Source of the DNA: Bacteroidales bacterium
GTDB taxonomy: Bacteria; Bacteroidota; Bacteroidia; Bacteroidales; Paludibacteraceae
Assembly (NCBI GenBank): GCA_022783865.1
Contig: JALFYY010000024.1
Span: forward strand, 1 to 64,000
Reading direction: 5' to 3'
DNA: 64,000 nt
Positions 16,783 through 25,601 of the stretch are shown here, in pieces. The position numbers were made by a program, and so were the translations under genes. Below the pieces are notes generated by a model that was given only the letters and a program-made list of their open reading frames with translations, had not been told where the DNA came from and searched no databases. The first letter of the stretch is position 1; each line of letters starts with the position of its first letter.

Positions 16783-18342
16783 ATGGACAATCAAGAGAAA
16801 CTCAAAAAACTCATCGACAACCGTCAGAAAGCATGGATGGGCGGTGGCGAAGCTGCCATCGAAAAGCACCATGCAAAAGGTCGTCTCACAGCACGCGAAC
16901 GCATTAACATGCTTTTGGACGATGGTTCGTTTGAAGAAGTAAATATGTTCCTTACCCATCGTTGCACCGATTTCGGAATGGAGAAAAAAGTATTCCTTGG
17001 CGACGGTGTTGCATGCGGTTCCGGTACAATCGACGGACGCCTCGTTTTCGTGTTCGCTCAAGATGCTACTGTTATCGGCGGTTCTTTGTCGGAGACTATG
17101 GCACAGAAGATTTGCAATGTAATGGATATGGCAATGAAGCTCGGTGCGCCTATCATCGGATTGAACGATTCAGGTGGAGCACGTATCCAAGAGGGCGCTT
17201 GCGCTTTGGCTGGATATGCCGAAATCTTCGAACGCAATATCTTGGCTTCGGGCGTAGTACCCCAAATCAGTGTCATCTTTGGTCCTTGTGCCGGTGGTGC
17301 CGTTTATAGTCCTGCACTCACCGACTTCATTATGATGACCGAGCAGAACTCCTATATGTTCATCACCGGTCCGAAAGTGGTGAAGAGCGTTACGGGTGAA
17401 GATGTAACCGTCGAACAATTGGGTGGTGCCAAGGTTCACGCCACCAAATCAGGCGTAACCCATTTCGTTGCTGCAACCGAAGAAGAGGCTATCCGCGAGG
17501 TTCGCCGTCTCATCAGTTTCATTCCGCAAAACAACTTGGAAGAAGCACCTATGGTTGAGTGCACCGACGATATCCAACGCCAAGAGGACAGTCTCAACGA
17601 ACTGGTGCCTGCCGATCCTAATAAGCCGTACAACATGAAGGATATCATCTACACTATCGTAGATAACGGTGACTTTATGGAAGTACAGAAAGACTTTGCC
17701 AAAAACATCATTTGCGGTTTTGCCCGTTTCAACGGTCGTTCTACCGGTATCATTGCCAACCAGCCTAACTGGCTTGCAGGTGTCTTGGATTGCGATGCCA
17801 GCCGCAAAGCTGCCCGTTTCGTTCGTTTCTGCGATGCCTTCAATATCCAAATCCTTACTTTGGTGGATGTTCCTGGCTTCCTTTGCGGTACAGGACAGGA
17901 ATATGCAGGTATCATCGACCATGGAGCCAAACTCATGTTCGCATACGGTGAAGCCACCGTACCAAAAGTAACCATTACCATCCGCAAGTCTTACGGAGGT
18001 AGTCATATCGTGATGAGCTGCAAGCAGTTGCGCGGTGATATGTGTTATGCATGGCCACAAGCCGAAATCGCCGTAATGGGGGCAAGTGGTGCTGTTGAGG
18101 TTTTGGAAGCCAAAACATTGAAGACGCTCACCGATCCCGAAGAAAAAGCGAAGTTCATTGCCGAGAAAGAGGCGGAATACAAAGAGAAGTTCGCATCTCC
18201 TTATCAAGCTGCCAACCGTGGTTATATCGACGATGTTATCGAACCGCGCAACACGCGTATCCGCATTATTCGTGCCTTCGAGAACTTGCAAACAAAGCGT
18301 TTGACTAACCCGCTGAAGAAACACAGTAATATCCCATTGTAA
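16783..18342 (+). CDS. mmdA: methylmalonyl-CoA decarboxylase alpha (carboxyltransferase)
   Basis: This 519-aa carboxyltransferase moves the carboxyl group from methylmalonyl-CoA to biotin on the carrier subunit. Both crotonase-like halves are present, with oxyanion regions LNDSGGARIQEG and GPCAGGAVYSPALTDF in the N half and VDVPGFLCG and RKSYGGSHIVM in the C half. The sequence would also fit propionyl-CoA carboxylase beta, but the delta, carrier and beta genes downstream, and the absence of a biotin carboxylase, indicate the Na+-pumping decarboxylase. A strong intercistronic hairpin follows. Confidence 0.94.
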   Translation: MDNQEKLKKLIDNRQKAWMGGGEAAIEKHHAKGRLTARERINMLLDDGSFEEVNMFLTHRCTDFGMEKKVFLGDGVACGSGTIDGRLVFVFAQDATVIGGSLSETMAQKICNVMDMAMKLGAPIIGLNDSGGARIQEGACALAGYAEIFERNILASGVVPQISVIFGPCAGGAVYSPALTDFIMMTEQNSYMFITGPKVVKSVTGEDVTVEQLGGAKVHATKSGVTHFVAATEEEAIREVRRLISFIPQNNLEEAPMVECTDDIQRQEDSLNELVPADPNKPYNMKDIIYTIVDNGDFMEVQKDFAKNIICGFARFNGRSTGIIANQPNWLAGVLDCDASRKAARFVRFCDAFNIQILTLVDVPGFLCGTGQEYAGIIDHGAKLMFAYGEATVPKVTITIRKSYGGSHIVMSCKQLRGDMCYAWPQAEIAVMGASGAVEVLEAKTLKTLTDPEEKAKFIAEKEAEYKEKFASPYQAANRGYIDDVIEPRNTRIRIIRAFENLQTKRLTNPLKKHSNIPL

Positions 18343-18351
18343 AAACATTGA

Positions 18352-18380
18352 CCCTTGCCTTGCTGCCTGCAAGGCAAGGG
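18352..18380 (+). promoter_or_regulatory. intercistronic hairpin mmdA-mmdD
   Basis: CCCTTGCCTTG (18352-18362) pairs perfectly over 11 bp with CAAGGCAAGGG (18370-18380) across a 7-nt loop. No U-run follows (caatataaaa), so it looks like an mRNA-stability or processing element rather than a full terminator. Confidence 0.7.
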
Positions 18381-18404
18381 CAATATAAAACACTACAACT
18401 CAAT

Positions 18405-18800
18405 ATGCTGCTATTATCTATCAATAATATCAACTGGGGACATGTCTGGATGGTAACCATCTTGGGCTTTCTGATGGTGGTTGCCTTGCTGGTGGTATTG
18501 ATTTACATTCTGAAACTCTTCGGCTGGATTATGCAACCGAAAGTAAAGGTGTCAGCAAAAACACCTGTGCAGGATGCCAAACTCATCAAAAAGAATGCCT
18601 CATCACCCGACAATGACGATGAACACGATATCGTCACCCTGCCGGCCAATGCTACTGCTGCTATTGCTATGGCATTGCACCTTTATTATAATAGTGTCCA
18701 CGACGAAGAACCTACTAAAGTAACTATCAAGAAGGTTGACCGTCGGTACTCGCCATGGAACTCCAAACTCTATGGAATGAATAATTTACACCGTTCATAA
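18405..18800 (+). CDS. mmdD: decarboxylase delta/gamma subunit (OadG-like)
   Basis: This 131-aa protein has one N-terminal membrane helix (about residues 13-40) and a hydrophilic tail, the OadG/MmdD design that anchors and assembles the decarboxylase complex. The C-terminus has AIAMALHLYYNSVHDEE and SPWNSKLYGMN, typical of Bacteroidetes members. The ATG at 18405 is chosen because earlier in-frame codons fall within the intercistronic hairpin. It lies 16 nt before the biotin carrier gene. Confidence 0.85.
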   Translation: MLLLSINNINWGHVWMVTILGFLMVVALLVVLIYILKLFGWIMQPKVKVSAKTPVQDAKLIKKNASSPDNDDEHDIVTLPANATAAIAMALHLYYNSVHDEEPTKVTIKKVDRRYSPWNSKLYGMNNLHRS

Positions 18801-18816
18801 TCACATTATTTACATC

Positions 18817-19560
18817 ATGAAAGAATTCAAATTCCTCATCAACGGACACTCATACGAAGTTGCCGTCAATGAAATAGAAAACCAATTGGCAGAAGTAACC
18901 GTCAACGGTACTACTTTTCAAGTGCAAATAGAGAAAGAGCAGAAAGCTGCCGTTGCTCCTATACGTCGTATCCAAAGCGCAAGCGTCACCACACAAACCG
19001 CTGCTGCCACACAAGCCAAAGGAATACAAACAGTGAAATCACCGCTGCCCGGTAGTATTGTGAAAGTAAACGTCAAAGTAGGCGACCAAGTGAAAGCCGG
19101 TGACGAACTGCTCACCATGGAATCGATGAAGATGGAAAACAGCATCAAATCCGAATATACCGGTGTGGTGAAAGCCGTATTGGTAGAAGCAGGAAAGAAT
19201 GTAATGCAAGACGACAAACTCATTGAAATCGAAACCGTTGCATCTGCTCCCGTTGCTCAACCCGAAGCACCGAAAGCCGCTCCCGTTGCTCCACAGGCAC
19301 AACCGGCTTCCGCTCCCCAACCTTCACCCGCAGCAGCTCCTGCCGGTGGATTGAAAGTGGTTAGCCCGTTGCCCGGTTCAGTTGTAAAAGTGGCTGTTGC
19401 AGAAGGTCAGCAAGTAAAGAAAGGTAATCTCTTGCTCACACTCGAATCAATGAAGATGGAGAACAACGTTTTGGCTGAACAAGACGGCGTTATCAAACAA
19501 ATTGCTGTAAGTGCCGGTCAAAACGTAATGCAAGACGATTTGTTGGTTGTAATAGGATAA
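18817..19560 (+). CDS. mmdC: biotin carrier subunit with two biotinyl domains
   Basis: This 247-aa carrier protein has an N-terminal segment of about 45 residues, then a first biotinyl domain (residues about 72-140) with ESMKMEN at 102-108 (Lys105), an Ala/Pro-rich linker (about 142-176), and a second biotinyl domain (about 178-247) with ESMKMEN at 210-216 (Lys213). Both domains keep the biotin-Lys motif and the SPLPGS start. Usual carriers of this family (about 130-170 aa) have one domain, so this is a duplication. It would carry carboxyl groups between MmdA and the membrane subunit MmdB. The gene sits 12 nt before mmdB. Confidence 0.92.
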   Translation: MKEFKFLINGHSYEVAVNEIENQLAEVTVNGTTFQVQIEKEQKAAVAPIRRIQSASVTTQTAAATQAKGIQTVKSPLPGSIVKVNVKVGDQVKAGDELLTMESMKMENSIKSEYTGVVKAVLVEAGKNVMQDDKLIEIETVASAPVAQPEAPKAAPVAPQAQPASAPQPSPAAAPAGGLKVVSPLPGSVVKVAVAEGQQVKKGNLLLTLESMKMENNVLAEQDGVIKQIAVSAGQNVMQDDLLVVIG

Positions 19561-19572
19561 TCCGAATTCACT

Positions 19573-20937
19573 ATGAAAACTATCAGATACGTATTCACAA
19601 CGCTTGCTCTCCTGTTGGGCATTGCCTTTACCGGATTTGCCCAGGAAACCGCTGAACAAGACAGCGTTGTTGCCGCTTGCACCGCTGTGGCACAAGAAAC
19701 ATCTTGTGAAGCACAGCAAACTGCACAAACAGCGGTTACAGAAGTTTCTGTTTGGGACGACATCATCACTTTCTTTACAAAGATGGGCTTTGTGCGCATT
19801 GCTGACGACTGGAAAGTGATTATCATGCTGTTCGTTTCTTTCTTCCTGCTCTATTTGGCAATCAAGAAGAAATACGAACCGCTGTTGCTTCTCCCTATCG
19901 CATTCGGTATGTTGCTCACCAACCTGCCCGGCGCAGAGATGTTCCATAGCGAACTTTGGTCGGCTTTCTTGGACGAAACAAGTCCTGCTTACCATAGCTA
20001 TGGCACTATCCTGAAAAACGGTGGTCTGTTGGATGTACTCTACATCGGTGTGAAAGCAGGTGTTTATCCTTGTTTGATCTTTATCGGTGTAGGTGCTATG
20101 ACCGACTTTGGTCCGTTGATTGCCAATCCTAAAAGCCTCCTTTTGGGTGCTGCTGCACAGATTGGTATCTTCTTTACCTTTTTGTGTGCCAACCTGATGG
20201 GCTTCACCGAAGCACAAGCCGGTTCTATCGGCATTATCGGTGGTGCAGACGGTCCTACAAGTATCTTCCTTACATCCCGATTGGCACCTGAGTTGTTAGG
20301 TCCTATTGCTATCGCTGCATATAGCTATATGGCTCTCGTACCGGTGATTCAACCGCCTATTATGCGTGCCTTGACAACCAAAAAAGAGCGTGCTATCAAG
20401 ATGAAGCAATTGCGCTCGGTCAGCAAAACCGAAAAGATTGTCTTCCCCATTATGGTTACTACCATCGTAGCACTCATCTTGCCCGATGCCGCTCCGTTGA
20501 TTGGTTGCTTGATGCTCGGTAACTTGATGAAGGAATGCGGTGTGGTTGACCGTTTGTCGAAGACGGCACAAAACGAGCTGATGAACATCGTGGTTATCTT
20601 CCTCGGTTTGAGTGTCGGTGCTACCGCTACTGCAGGCTCCTTCCTCAATTGGCAAACCATTATGATTCTGGCTATCGGTATCGTAGCCTTCGGTTTGGGT
20701 TCGGCAGGTGGCGTATTGCTTGCCAAACTGATGAATGTATTCTCCAAAGAGAAGATTAATCCGCTCATTGGTTCTGCCGGTGTAAGTGCCGTACCGATGG
20801 CTGCCCGTGTAAGTCAGACCGTGGGACAAGAAGAGAACCCGAGCAACTTCCTGCTCATGCACGCCATGGGACCGAACGTTGCCGGTGTAATCGGTTCCGC
20901 CGTTGCTGCCGGTATCTTGCTCACCATGTTAGGATAA
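19573..20937 (+). CDS. mmdB: Na+-pumping decarboxylase beta subunit
   Basis: This 454-aa integral membrane protein decarboxylates carboxybiotin and exports Na+. The conserved core is present: [17 protein letters not shown] and, just after, [18 protein letters not shown], with about nine or more hydrophobic helices. Oxaloacetate and methylmalonyl decarboxylase beta subunits share this sequence; the operon points to methylmalonyl-CoA. An extra N-terminal segment of about 65 residues starts with a signal-like helix ending at GFAQ and continues as a soluble Thr/Ala/Gln-rich stretch before the usual core, so it may be cleaved or face the periplasm. A strong terminator follows. Confidence 0.93.
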   Translation: MKTIRYVFTTLALLLGIAFTGFAQETAEQDSVVAACTAVAQETSCEAQQTAQTAVTEVSVWDDIITFFTKMGFVRIADDWKVIIMLFVSFFLLYLAIKKKYEPLLLLPIAFGMLLTNLPGAEMFHSELWSAFLDETSPAYHSYGTILKNGGLLDVLYIGVKAGVYPCLIFIGVGAMTDFGPLIANPKSLLLGAAAQIGIFFTFLCANLMGFTEAQAGSIGIIGGADGPTSIFLTSRLAPELLGPIAIAAYSYMALVPVIQPPIMRALTTKKERAIKMKQLRSVSKTEKIVFPIMVTTIVALILPDAAPLIGCLMLGNLMKECGVVDRLSKTAQNELMNIVVIFLGLSVGATATAGSFLNWQTIMILAIGIVAFGLGSAGGVLLAKLMNVFSKEKINPLIGSAGVSAVPMAARVSQTVGQEENPSNFLLMHAMGPNVAGVIGSAVAAGILLTMLG

Positions 20938-20955
20938 TCTATTAACCGACTACAA

Positions 20956-21003
20956 CACTATATGAAAGCCTGTTTCAATAAAGAAACAGGCTTTCATATA
21001 GTG
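20956..21003. terminator. perfect 21-bp bidirectional terminator
   Basis: Bases 20956-20976 pair without mismatch with 20983-21003 across a 6-nt loop (aataaa). It lies between the converging mmdB and CPBP protease genes. Confidence 0.9.
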
Positions 21004-21024
21004 TAATTATTGCAGAAATCTTGT

Positions 21025-21984
21025 TTACATACGGGCAAACAAGTGGATAAGCCCCATGATTTCCATCATAAAAGCAATACCGAGATGGGCACAAACACCA
21101 CCCCAGATATGTTTGGTTTTGTACGCCAGGATACCTAAAATATAACCACCGAAACAAGCACTGCAACTCTCCAACAAGGGTTTGCCGAAATGCACCGTAC
21201 AATAGAATACACACATGGGCAATACGGCACGAGGACCCAAAACTGCCGCCATACCAATCACCAAAGCACCACGGAAAAAGACTTCCGTTGTAATGAAATC
21301 CGCACCATAGCAAGTCTCGAAGAAAGCGGTTACACCCCACATGGGCATGCCCAATGCACCTTCGTATATATCAGGACGGAAACGGGGATAATAGCTTTGG
21401 AAATCAGGCAACCACGATGCCGCCGCCACAAAAGGCAACAAACAAAGCAACGCCAACAGATAGACTTGCAAATGCTGTGTGCGACGGCACAAACCGTATA
21501 TGCCCTCTATCTTGCGGTCGAACAGATATTTATAGACCGCCAATGGCAATACCACCAAGAAGATACCATCGACAAACACCCAACAGTAACGGAGAAAAGC
21601 AGTATCAAGGCGTGTCAGTCCGTCGCCGGTAAACCACGTACGGTATTGTGTATAGCCAATAGCAAACGACATCAAGCAGACAAAGAACAAGGCTTTAAGG
21701 TAGAAACGCGGATTGCGCAGAGGAACGTATTCTTTGCGAATCAACAAGTTAGGTATAGCCACCAGGAAATAGACCACAGAATAAATCAACGGCATTGCCC
21801 ACCATGATTGTCCGTTACGATAAAGCGGTGCAATGAAACGGTGATAGCCGTCGAAGCCATACGCTACAACAATCAATGCACTCACAAACAAAACAGAGTA
21901 CAGATATGCCCAAGGATGAAAATCTTCCTTGATGAAACTGATGATTTCATCAATCAGTTGCCGAAACGATTTGCGTAATTCCAT
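21025..21984 (-). CDS. CPBP family intramembrane protease
   Basis: This protein of about 319 aa has multiple hydrophobic helices and CPBP (Abi/CAAX-like) motifs: TTEVFFRG for the Glu/Arg motif, FYCTVHFGKP for the first His, and HLGIAFMME for the second. The usual EExxxR reads TExxFR, with one Glu where two are common. It could process lipidated or membrane proteins; in bacteria some members act in bacteriocin immunity. ATG at 21984 is chosen because the -7 element TACCTTTG ends 5 nt before it, so earlier in-frame codons lie in the promoter and the mRNA is probably leaderless. Confidence 0.82.
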   Translation of the reverse strand: MELRKSFRQLIDEIISFIKEDFHPWAYLYSVLFVSALIVVAYGFDGYHRFIAPLYRNGQSWWAMPLIYSVVYFLVAIPNLLIRKEYVPLRNPRFYLKALFFVCLMSFAIGYTQYRTWFTGDGLTRLDTAFLRYCWVFVDGIFLVVLPLAVYKYLFDRKIEGIYGLCRRTQHLQVYLLALLCLLPFVAAASWLPDFQSYYPRFRPDIYEGALGMPMWGVTAFFETCYGADFITTEVFFRGALVIGMAAVLGPRAVLPMCVFYCTVHFGKPLLESCSACFGGYILGILAYKTKHIWGGVCAHLGIAFMMEIMGLIHLFARM

Positions 21985-21988
21985 GCTA

Positions 21989-21996
21989 CAAAGGTA
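21989..21996 (-). promoter_or_regulatory. -7 element, probably leaderless transcript
   Basis: TACCTTTG (minus strand) ends 5 nt before the ATG of the CPBP gene. No matching TTG with 19-20 nt spacing is seen. Confidence 0.5.
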
Positions 21997-22043
21997 CAAC
22001 AATTTTCGGGATTATCGATACCAATCCAATATTTTTCCTCTTT

Positions 22044-24875
22044 TTATAATGATTTCTTGGCGGTTAATAAGTAACGTTCAAGATTACCATGATGTTGTAT
22101 GCAAACAGCAAGATCACCTTTGCGAATATGATATTGATAGAATTTGCCGATATCATATTGATTGTATTTTGGATCTATTGCAATAGCAATTTTCTGCAAT
22201 GCACATGGAATAAGCAATACCGGATGTATAAACAGAGATGAATTACCTACCTTAATATGCATTCGCTCTGTATTTGTTATATCCATTCGGGTTAAAAAGT
22301 CATCGAAACTGATAATCTCGTATGGCTCTTTTTCTGGATTAAAAAAGATTATTTCATTTTGGTCACATGCTTTGTTAGTACATCGTAATACTGTATAGAA
22401 ATGACCGTTTTTAGCATAGCCGTCTTTCACAAACATTAGTTTGCCGCTTCCGCATCGTGGACATATATAGGTATTCTCTTCTTCTTTCTTTTTATTACCT
22501 CCTAATTCTGTAACAAATACCGAAGGATATTGTTTATCAAAAAGTACATAGGTTGCACGTTTGGCACGCGTAATAGCAACATAGAATACCCGGCGTTCTT
22601 CTGCATGGTCATACGAATCGGATTTGCTTAATACATAATTCAAAATAGGGTCATCGGCTACTTGCGAAGGGAAACCAAAATCGTTGTATCCACTATTGCA
22701 ATTCAGCAAGAAAATATAATCAGCCTCCAATCCTTTGCTCGAATGAGCGGTTAGTGCCTGTACTCGTCGTCCTGCAATGTTTAACTCTATATTAGTTCCT
22801 TTTTCATCTGTCGTTTTATCTGCCACTTCAGGGAATACGCTACCTATGTCATAACGATAGCGTGACACAACAAATATACGTGCATCCTCAGGTAAACGTG
22901 CTATTTGTTTTTCAATGATAGAGCGTTCTATGTTCTCATTTTCATATCCTGCAAAAGCCAAATATGTAACTCTGTCTTTATCAGAGTGCAATTGTTTCTT
23001 CTTTTGTGCCGGATTGCGTTGTACAAATGAAGAAGATTGTTGTAGTAATGGTTCTCCAAAACGGTGTGTTGCTTCTATCTTAAGTTCCTCTGTGGGACCG
23101 TTATATTTCTCAAATTGTGAAAACAAACTGATGTCACTACCGGAAAAACGATAGATGGATTGCCAGTCGTCACCTACGCAGAAAATTCTTGTACGTGGCT
23201 CTTTGCGGCGCAATGCGCTTAAATACTTATATTTGTCTATAGAAATATCCTGAAATTCATCTACTAATATATAATCATAGTTATAGATTTGTTGCTTTTC
23301 CAATAATTGTGCAGCTTGCAAAAGACAATCCGTAAAGTCATATTCGTGTTTTGATTGGAGGGCTTGTTCATAGCTATCATATACCGGTTGTACCAAATGC
23401 CTTAACAAAAAAGTATTTCGCTCTTTGTTGATGTCTTTATCAGAAATAGAATCTTGCAATTCTTGGATAGTGCGTCCGTTGGCTTTGAATAAAGCGATGA
23501 AGCCGCTTATCAGCTTAACAAGACTTTCTATAGAACGATTGAGAGGTACAGCAAGTAGTTTGGACTTTTGTTGAATTGTCAAAGGAGAATAAGGAATGTT
23601 ATGTTCTTCCAATAATTCCATAATACGTTCACGGGCAGAGGTAATGCCATTGTGAAAATCAGCACTTGTGGTATAAATCAATGTAGTACCATGCTCGTTA
23701 TGTGTTTGCTTTTTCCATTCTATTCCCTCATTATATTCCCGATCTGCTTTTGCCCAACCGCCCTGTTTGCCGTCACCGAACCAAACAGGTACACGGCCGT
23801 ATTGGTCTATGGCAAAATGCTCAAGATATATAACTTTTTCTTCTTCATTCAGTGTATAATGAATAGTAAAATCCGGTTTATATTGGCGGAAACGTGAAGA
23901 CGATGTATCAAAGGGATATTTTTCTTCATATCTGACATGTAATCCCAATTCTGTGAGGATTACCATTATTTCCATTTCTTGGCGACTCTTTACATAGCAA
24001 AGTTTGCCATCCATGTCGCGGTATGGTGCCATTTTCCCATATTCCAATAGTGCTTTCAGATAATCTTTGTAACTGTCGTATTGATAATCGTACTGCAATA
24101 GTGTTTTTTGAACTGTTTGAAAGAGAAAGAAAGACGATTCAAAAGCCGTGTTGTGATAAAGAAGAGTATCAAATAAGGTATTTAAGAGATTATTGTCACA
24201 AATTACAGGTTTTTTACCTTTAATGCGGGCAATTGTATCAATGGCGTGTTTGTGAAACGTACTACATTCAACGCCCGATATACCTACGCGTTTTTGTAAT
24301 TCTTCGGCTGCTTTGCGAGTGTATGTAATGACTAGAATATTCCGTGGGTCAACATGTAATTTATTCACTAGATAGTGCGTTTTGGCAACTATAGTGGCTG
24401 TTTTTCCACTACCGGCAGCAGCTATAACCAGAACATTCTCACCTAATGTAACTATTGCTTCACGTTGCTGTTCATCCAAAGGAAATGTGAAGAGGGTGTC
24501 AAAATACTCTTTGTGTTCTTCTTTTTGTTGCTCTCGAAAATTGCGATTATATGTAGCAATTGCTTTATCGTCAAACTTGTAGAAAGGACATATTTCCAAG
24601 ATTTGTTTTTTGACTTTTTCCCAATCAGAAAGCGCAATATACTGATTTTTTTGCAAGAAATCTTGATAAATACTTTCTGCTTGTTGACGTTGTTCTTCGC
24701 GACGTTGTTTTTGTTGCTCTTTGTTGAGGAATGTCGGCTTTGTGGTGTTATCTTGATGCTTAACTAAACCCATACCATTTCGCAAGGAAATAAAATCCTT
24801 GCGAAACAGCATATAAAAGAGTACTATAAGTAAAAGTACTAATAAGATTATAAGAATGAATAGAGTCACACCCAA
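22044..24875 (-). CDS. membrane-anchored helicase IV-like protein with nuclease-like insert and Zn ribbon
   Basis: This 943-aa superfamily 1 helicase resembles E. coli helicase IV (HelD). An N-terminal helix (about 4-24) should anchor it in the membrane with the rest in the cytoplasm. Walker A is AAAGSGKT at 152-159; motif II is ILVDEFQDIS; GDDWQSIYRFSGSDISLF and AHSSKGLEADYIF match helicase IV. Between motifs Ia and II an insertion contains SRQEMEI, YKPDF (Asp335) and YLEHFAID (Glu352), which looks like a PD-(D/E)XK nuclease fold with an altered last residue. After the helicase core comes a four-Cys zinc ribbon (Cys805, 808, 832, 837). The gene is AT-rich compared with neighbours and follows a small membrane protein gene by 7 nt. 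A role in DNA repair or defence is an inference. Confidence 0.82.
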   Translation of the reverse strand: MGVTLFILIILLVLLLIVLFYMLFRKDFISLRNGMGLVKHQDNTTKPTFLNKEQQKQRREEQRQQAESIYQDFLQKNQYIALSDWEKVKKQILEICPFYKFDDKAIATYNRNFREQQKEEHKEYFDTLFTFPLDEQQREAIVTLGENVLVIAAAGSGKTATIVAKTHYLVNKLHVDPRNILVITYTRKAAEELQKRVGISGVECSTFHKHAIDTIARIKGKKPVICDNNLLNTLFDTLLYHNTAFESSFFLFQTVQKTLLQYDYQYDSYKDYLKALLEYGKMAPYRDMDGKLCYVKSRQEMEIMVILTELGLHVRYEEKYPFDTSSSRFRQYKPDFTIHYTLNEEEKVIYLEHFAIDQYGRVPVWFGDGKQGGWAKADREYNEGIEWKKQTHNEHGTTLIYTTSADFHNGITSARERIMELLEEHNIPYSPLTIQQKSKLLAVPLNRSIESLVKLISGFIALFKANGRTIQELQDSISDKDINKERNTFLLRHLVQPVYDSYEQALQSKHEYDFTDCLLQAAQLLEKQQIYNYDYILVDEFQDISIDKYKYLSALRRKEPRTRIFCVGDDWQSIYRFSGSDISLFSQFEKYNGPTEELKIEATHRFGEPLLQQSSSFVQRNPAQKKKQLHSDKDRVTYLAFAGYENENIERSIIEKQIARLPEDARIFVVSRYRYDIGSVFPEVADKTTDEKGTNIELNIAGRRVQALTAHSSKGLEADYIFLLNCNSGYNDFGFPSQVADDPILNYVLSKSDSYDHAEERRVFYVAITRAKRATYVLFDKQYPSVFVTELGGNKKKEEENTYICPRCGSGKLMFVKDGYAKNGHFYTVLRCTNKACDQNEIIFFNPEKEPYEIISFDDFLTRMDITNTERMHIKVGNSSLFIHPVLLIPCALQKIAIAIDPKYNQYDIGKFYQYHIRKGDLAVCIQHHGNLERYLLTAKKSL

Positions 24876-24882
24876 GAAAAAA

Positions 24883-25275
24883 CTACTTATCTCTTATACC
24901 AATGATAGGAACGGTTTTATAATCTTTAGACTTGGTTTGATATTTGTAAATACCAAGTTGACGAACGCATTTGCCTTTAGGTACTTCAATTATCTCATCA
25001 TCATAGTAATAGCGATTGTTGTTGTTTGTAATTAAATATAGAGTACCCCAGTAATCTCCATATTGATCTTTTCCATATACTAATGCAGCATTATCATGGA
25101 TAACTTGCAAAACCTTAAATGATTTTTCATTGACAACTTTTCCGGGTTCATCAAACATCTTTGCGCCGGTCAGATTGCCATTATTTTGTCTTGCAAGCCC
25201 GATAATTACTAAGACAATGATAGTTACGATAACGCCCGAAAGAAAACCGCTACCGAATAATAATCCCTTTTTCAT
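24883..25275 (-). CDS. small single-pass membrane protein, unknown function
   Basis: This protein of about 130 aa has one N-terminal membrane helix (about residues 5-28) and a soluble domain starting GKVVNEKSFKVLQVIHDNAA. I do not recognise a characterised family. The ATG at 25275 (MKKG) is chosen over an upstream in-frame ATG at 25350, which lies beyond the promoter. It is the first gene of a two-gene unit with the membrane-anchored helicase, and it shares the helicase's low GC. Co-transcription and the shared N-terminal anchors suggest the two proteins may work together at the membrane, but this is an inference. Confidence 0.7.
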   Translation of the reverse strand: MKKGLLFGSGFLSGVIVTIIVLVIIGLARQNNGNLTGAKMFDEPGKVVNEKSFKVLQVIHDNAALVYGKDQYGDYWGTLYLITNNNNRYYYDDEIIEVPKGKCVRQLGIYKYQTKSKDYKTVPIIGIRDK

Positions 25276-25305
25276 AATTTTATGTGAATAAAAAGTTATC
25301 GTTTG

Positions 25306-25336
25306 CAAAGTTACCAAAAATCCATCATACCGGCAA
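25306..25336 (-). promoter_or_regulatory. promoter of membrane protein-helicase unit
   Basis: Minus-strand TTG (25336-25334), 20 nt, TAACTTTG (25313-25306). The start is near 25299, 24 nt before the ATG at 25275. Confidence 0.75.
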
Positions 25337-25436
25337 GAAATACATGGCAATCACATCAAATTTATAGAACCTGCCTATACAATGCATCTATCTTCCGGGT
25401 TGCTTCTCTGTCGCATCCCTCAGGTACCCTTCGCAA

Positions 25437-25480
25437 GGGTTATACAAGGGTCATACAGGGTTTATAGAAGACTATAGAGT
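25437..25480. repeat. 11-bp tandem repeat, 2-4 units
   Basis: Units gggttatacaa and gggtcatacag, then two decayed units (ggtttatagaa, gactatagagt), at 11-bp steps. The same unit occurs at 34956-34988, 9.5 kb away. The rest of the gap before mtaB shows no gene. Confidence 0.7.
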
Positions 25481-25565
25481 ATCTGTCGAGTTCACGGGGC
25501 ATTGGCAATGCTGTCGGAGTGTGGCTGTCTCGCCCGCATAATTGTCATTGTGACTTGTCCATTCC

Positions 25566-25597
25566 TTTGTCTATTTACCAAATATGTTGTACCTTTG
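25566..25597 (+). promoter_or_regulatory. promoter of mtaB, leaderless
   Basis: TTTG (25566-25569), 20 nt, TACCTTTG (25590-25597). The ATG is 5 nt further at 25602, so transcription should start at or next to the start codon. Confidence 0.75.
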
Positions 25598-25601
25598 CGG
25601 T

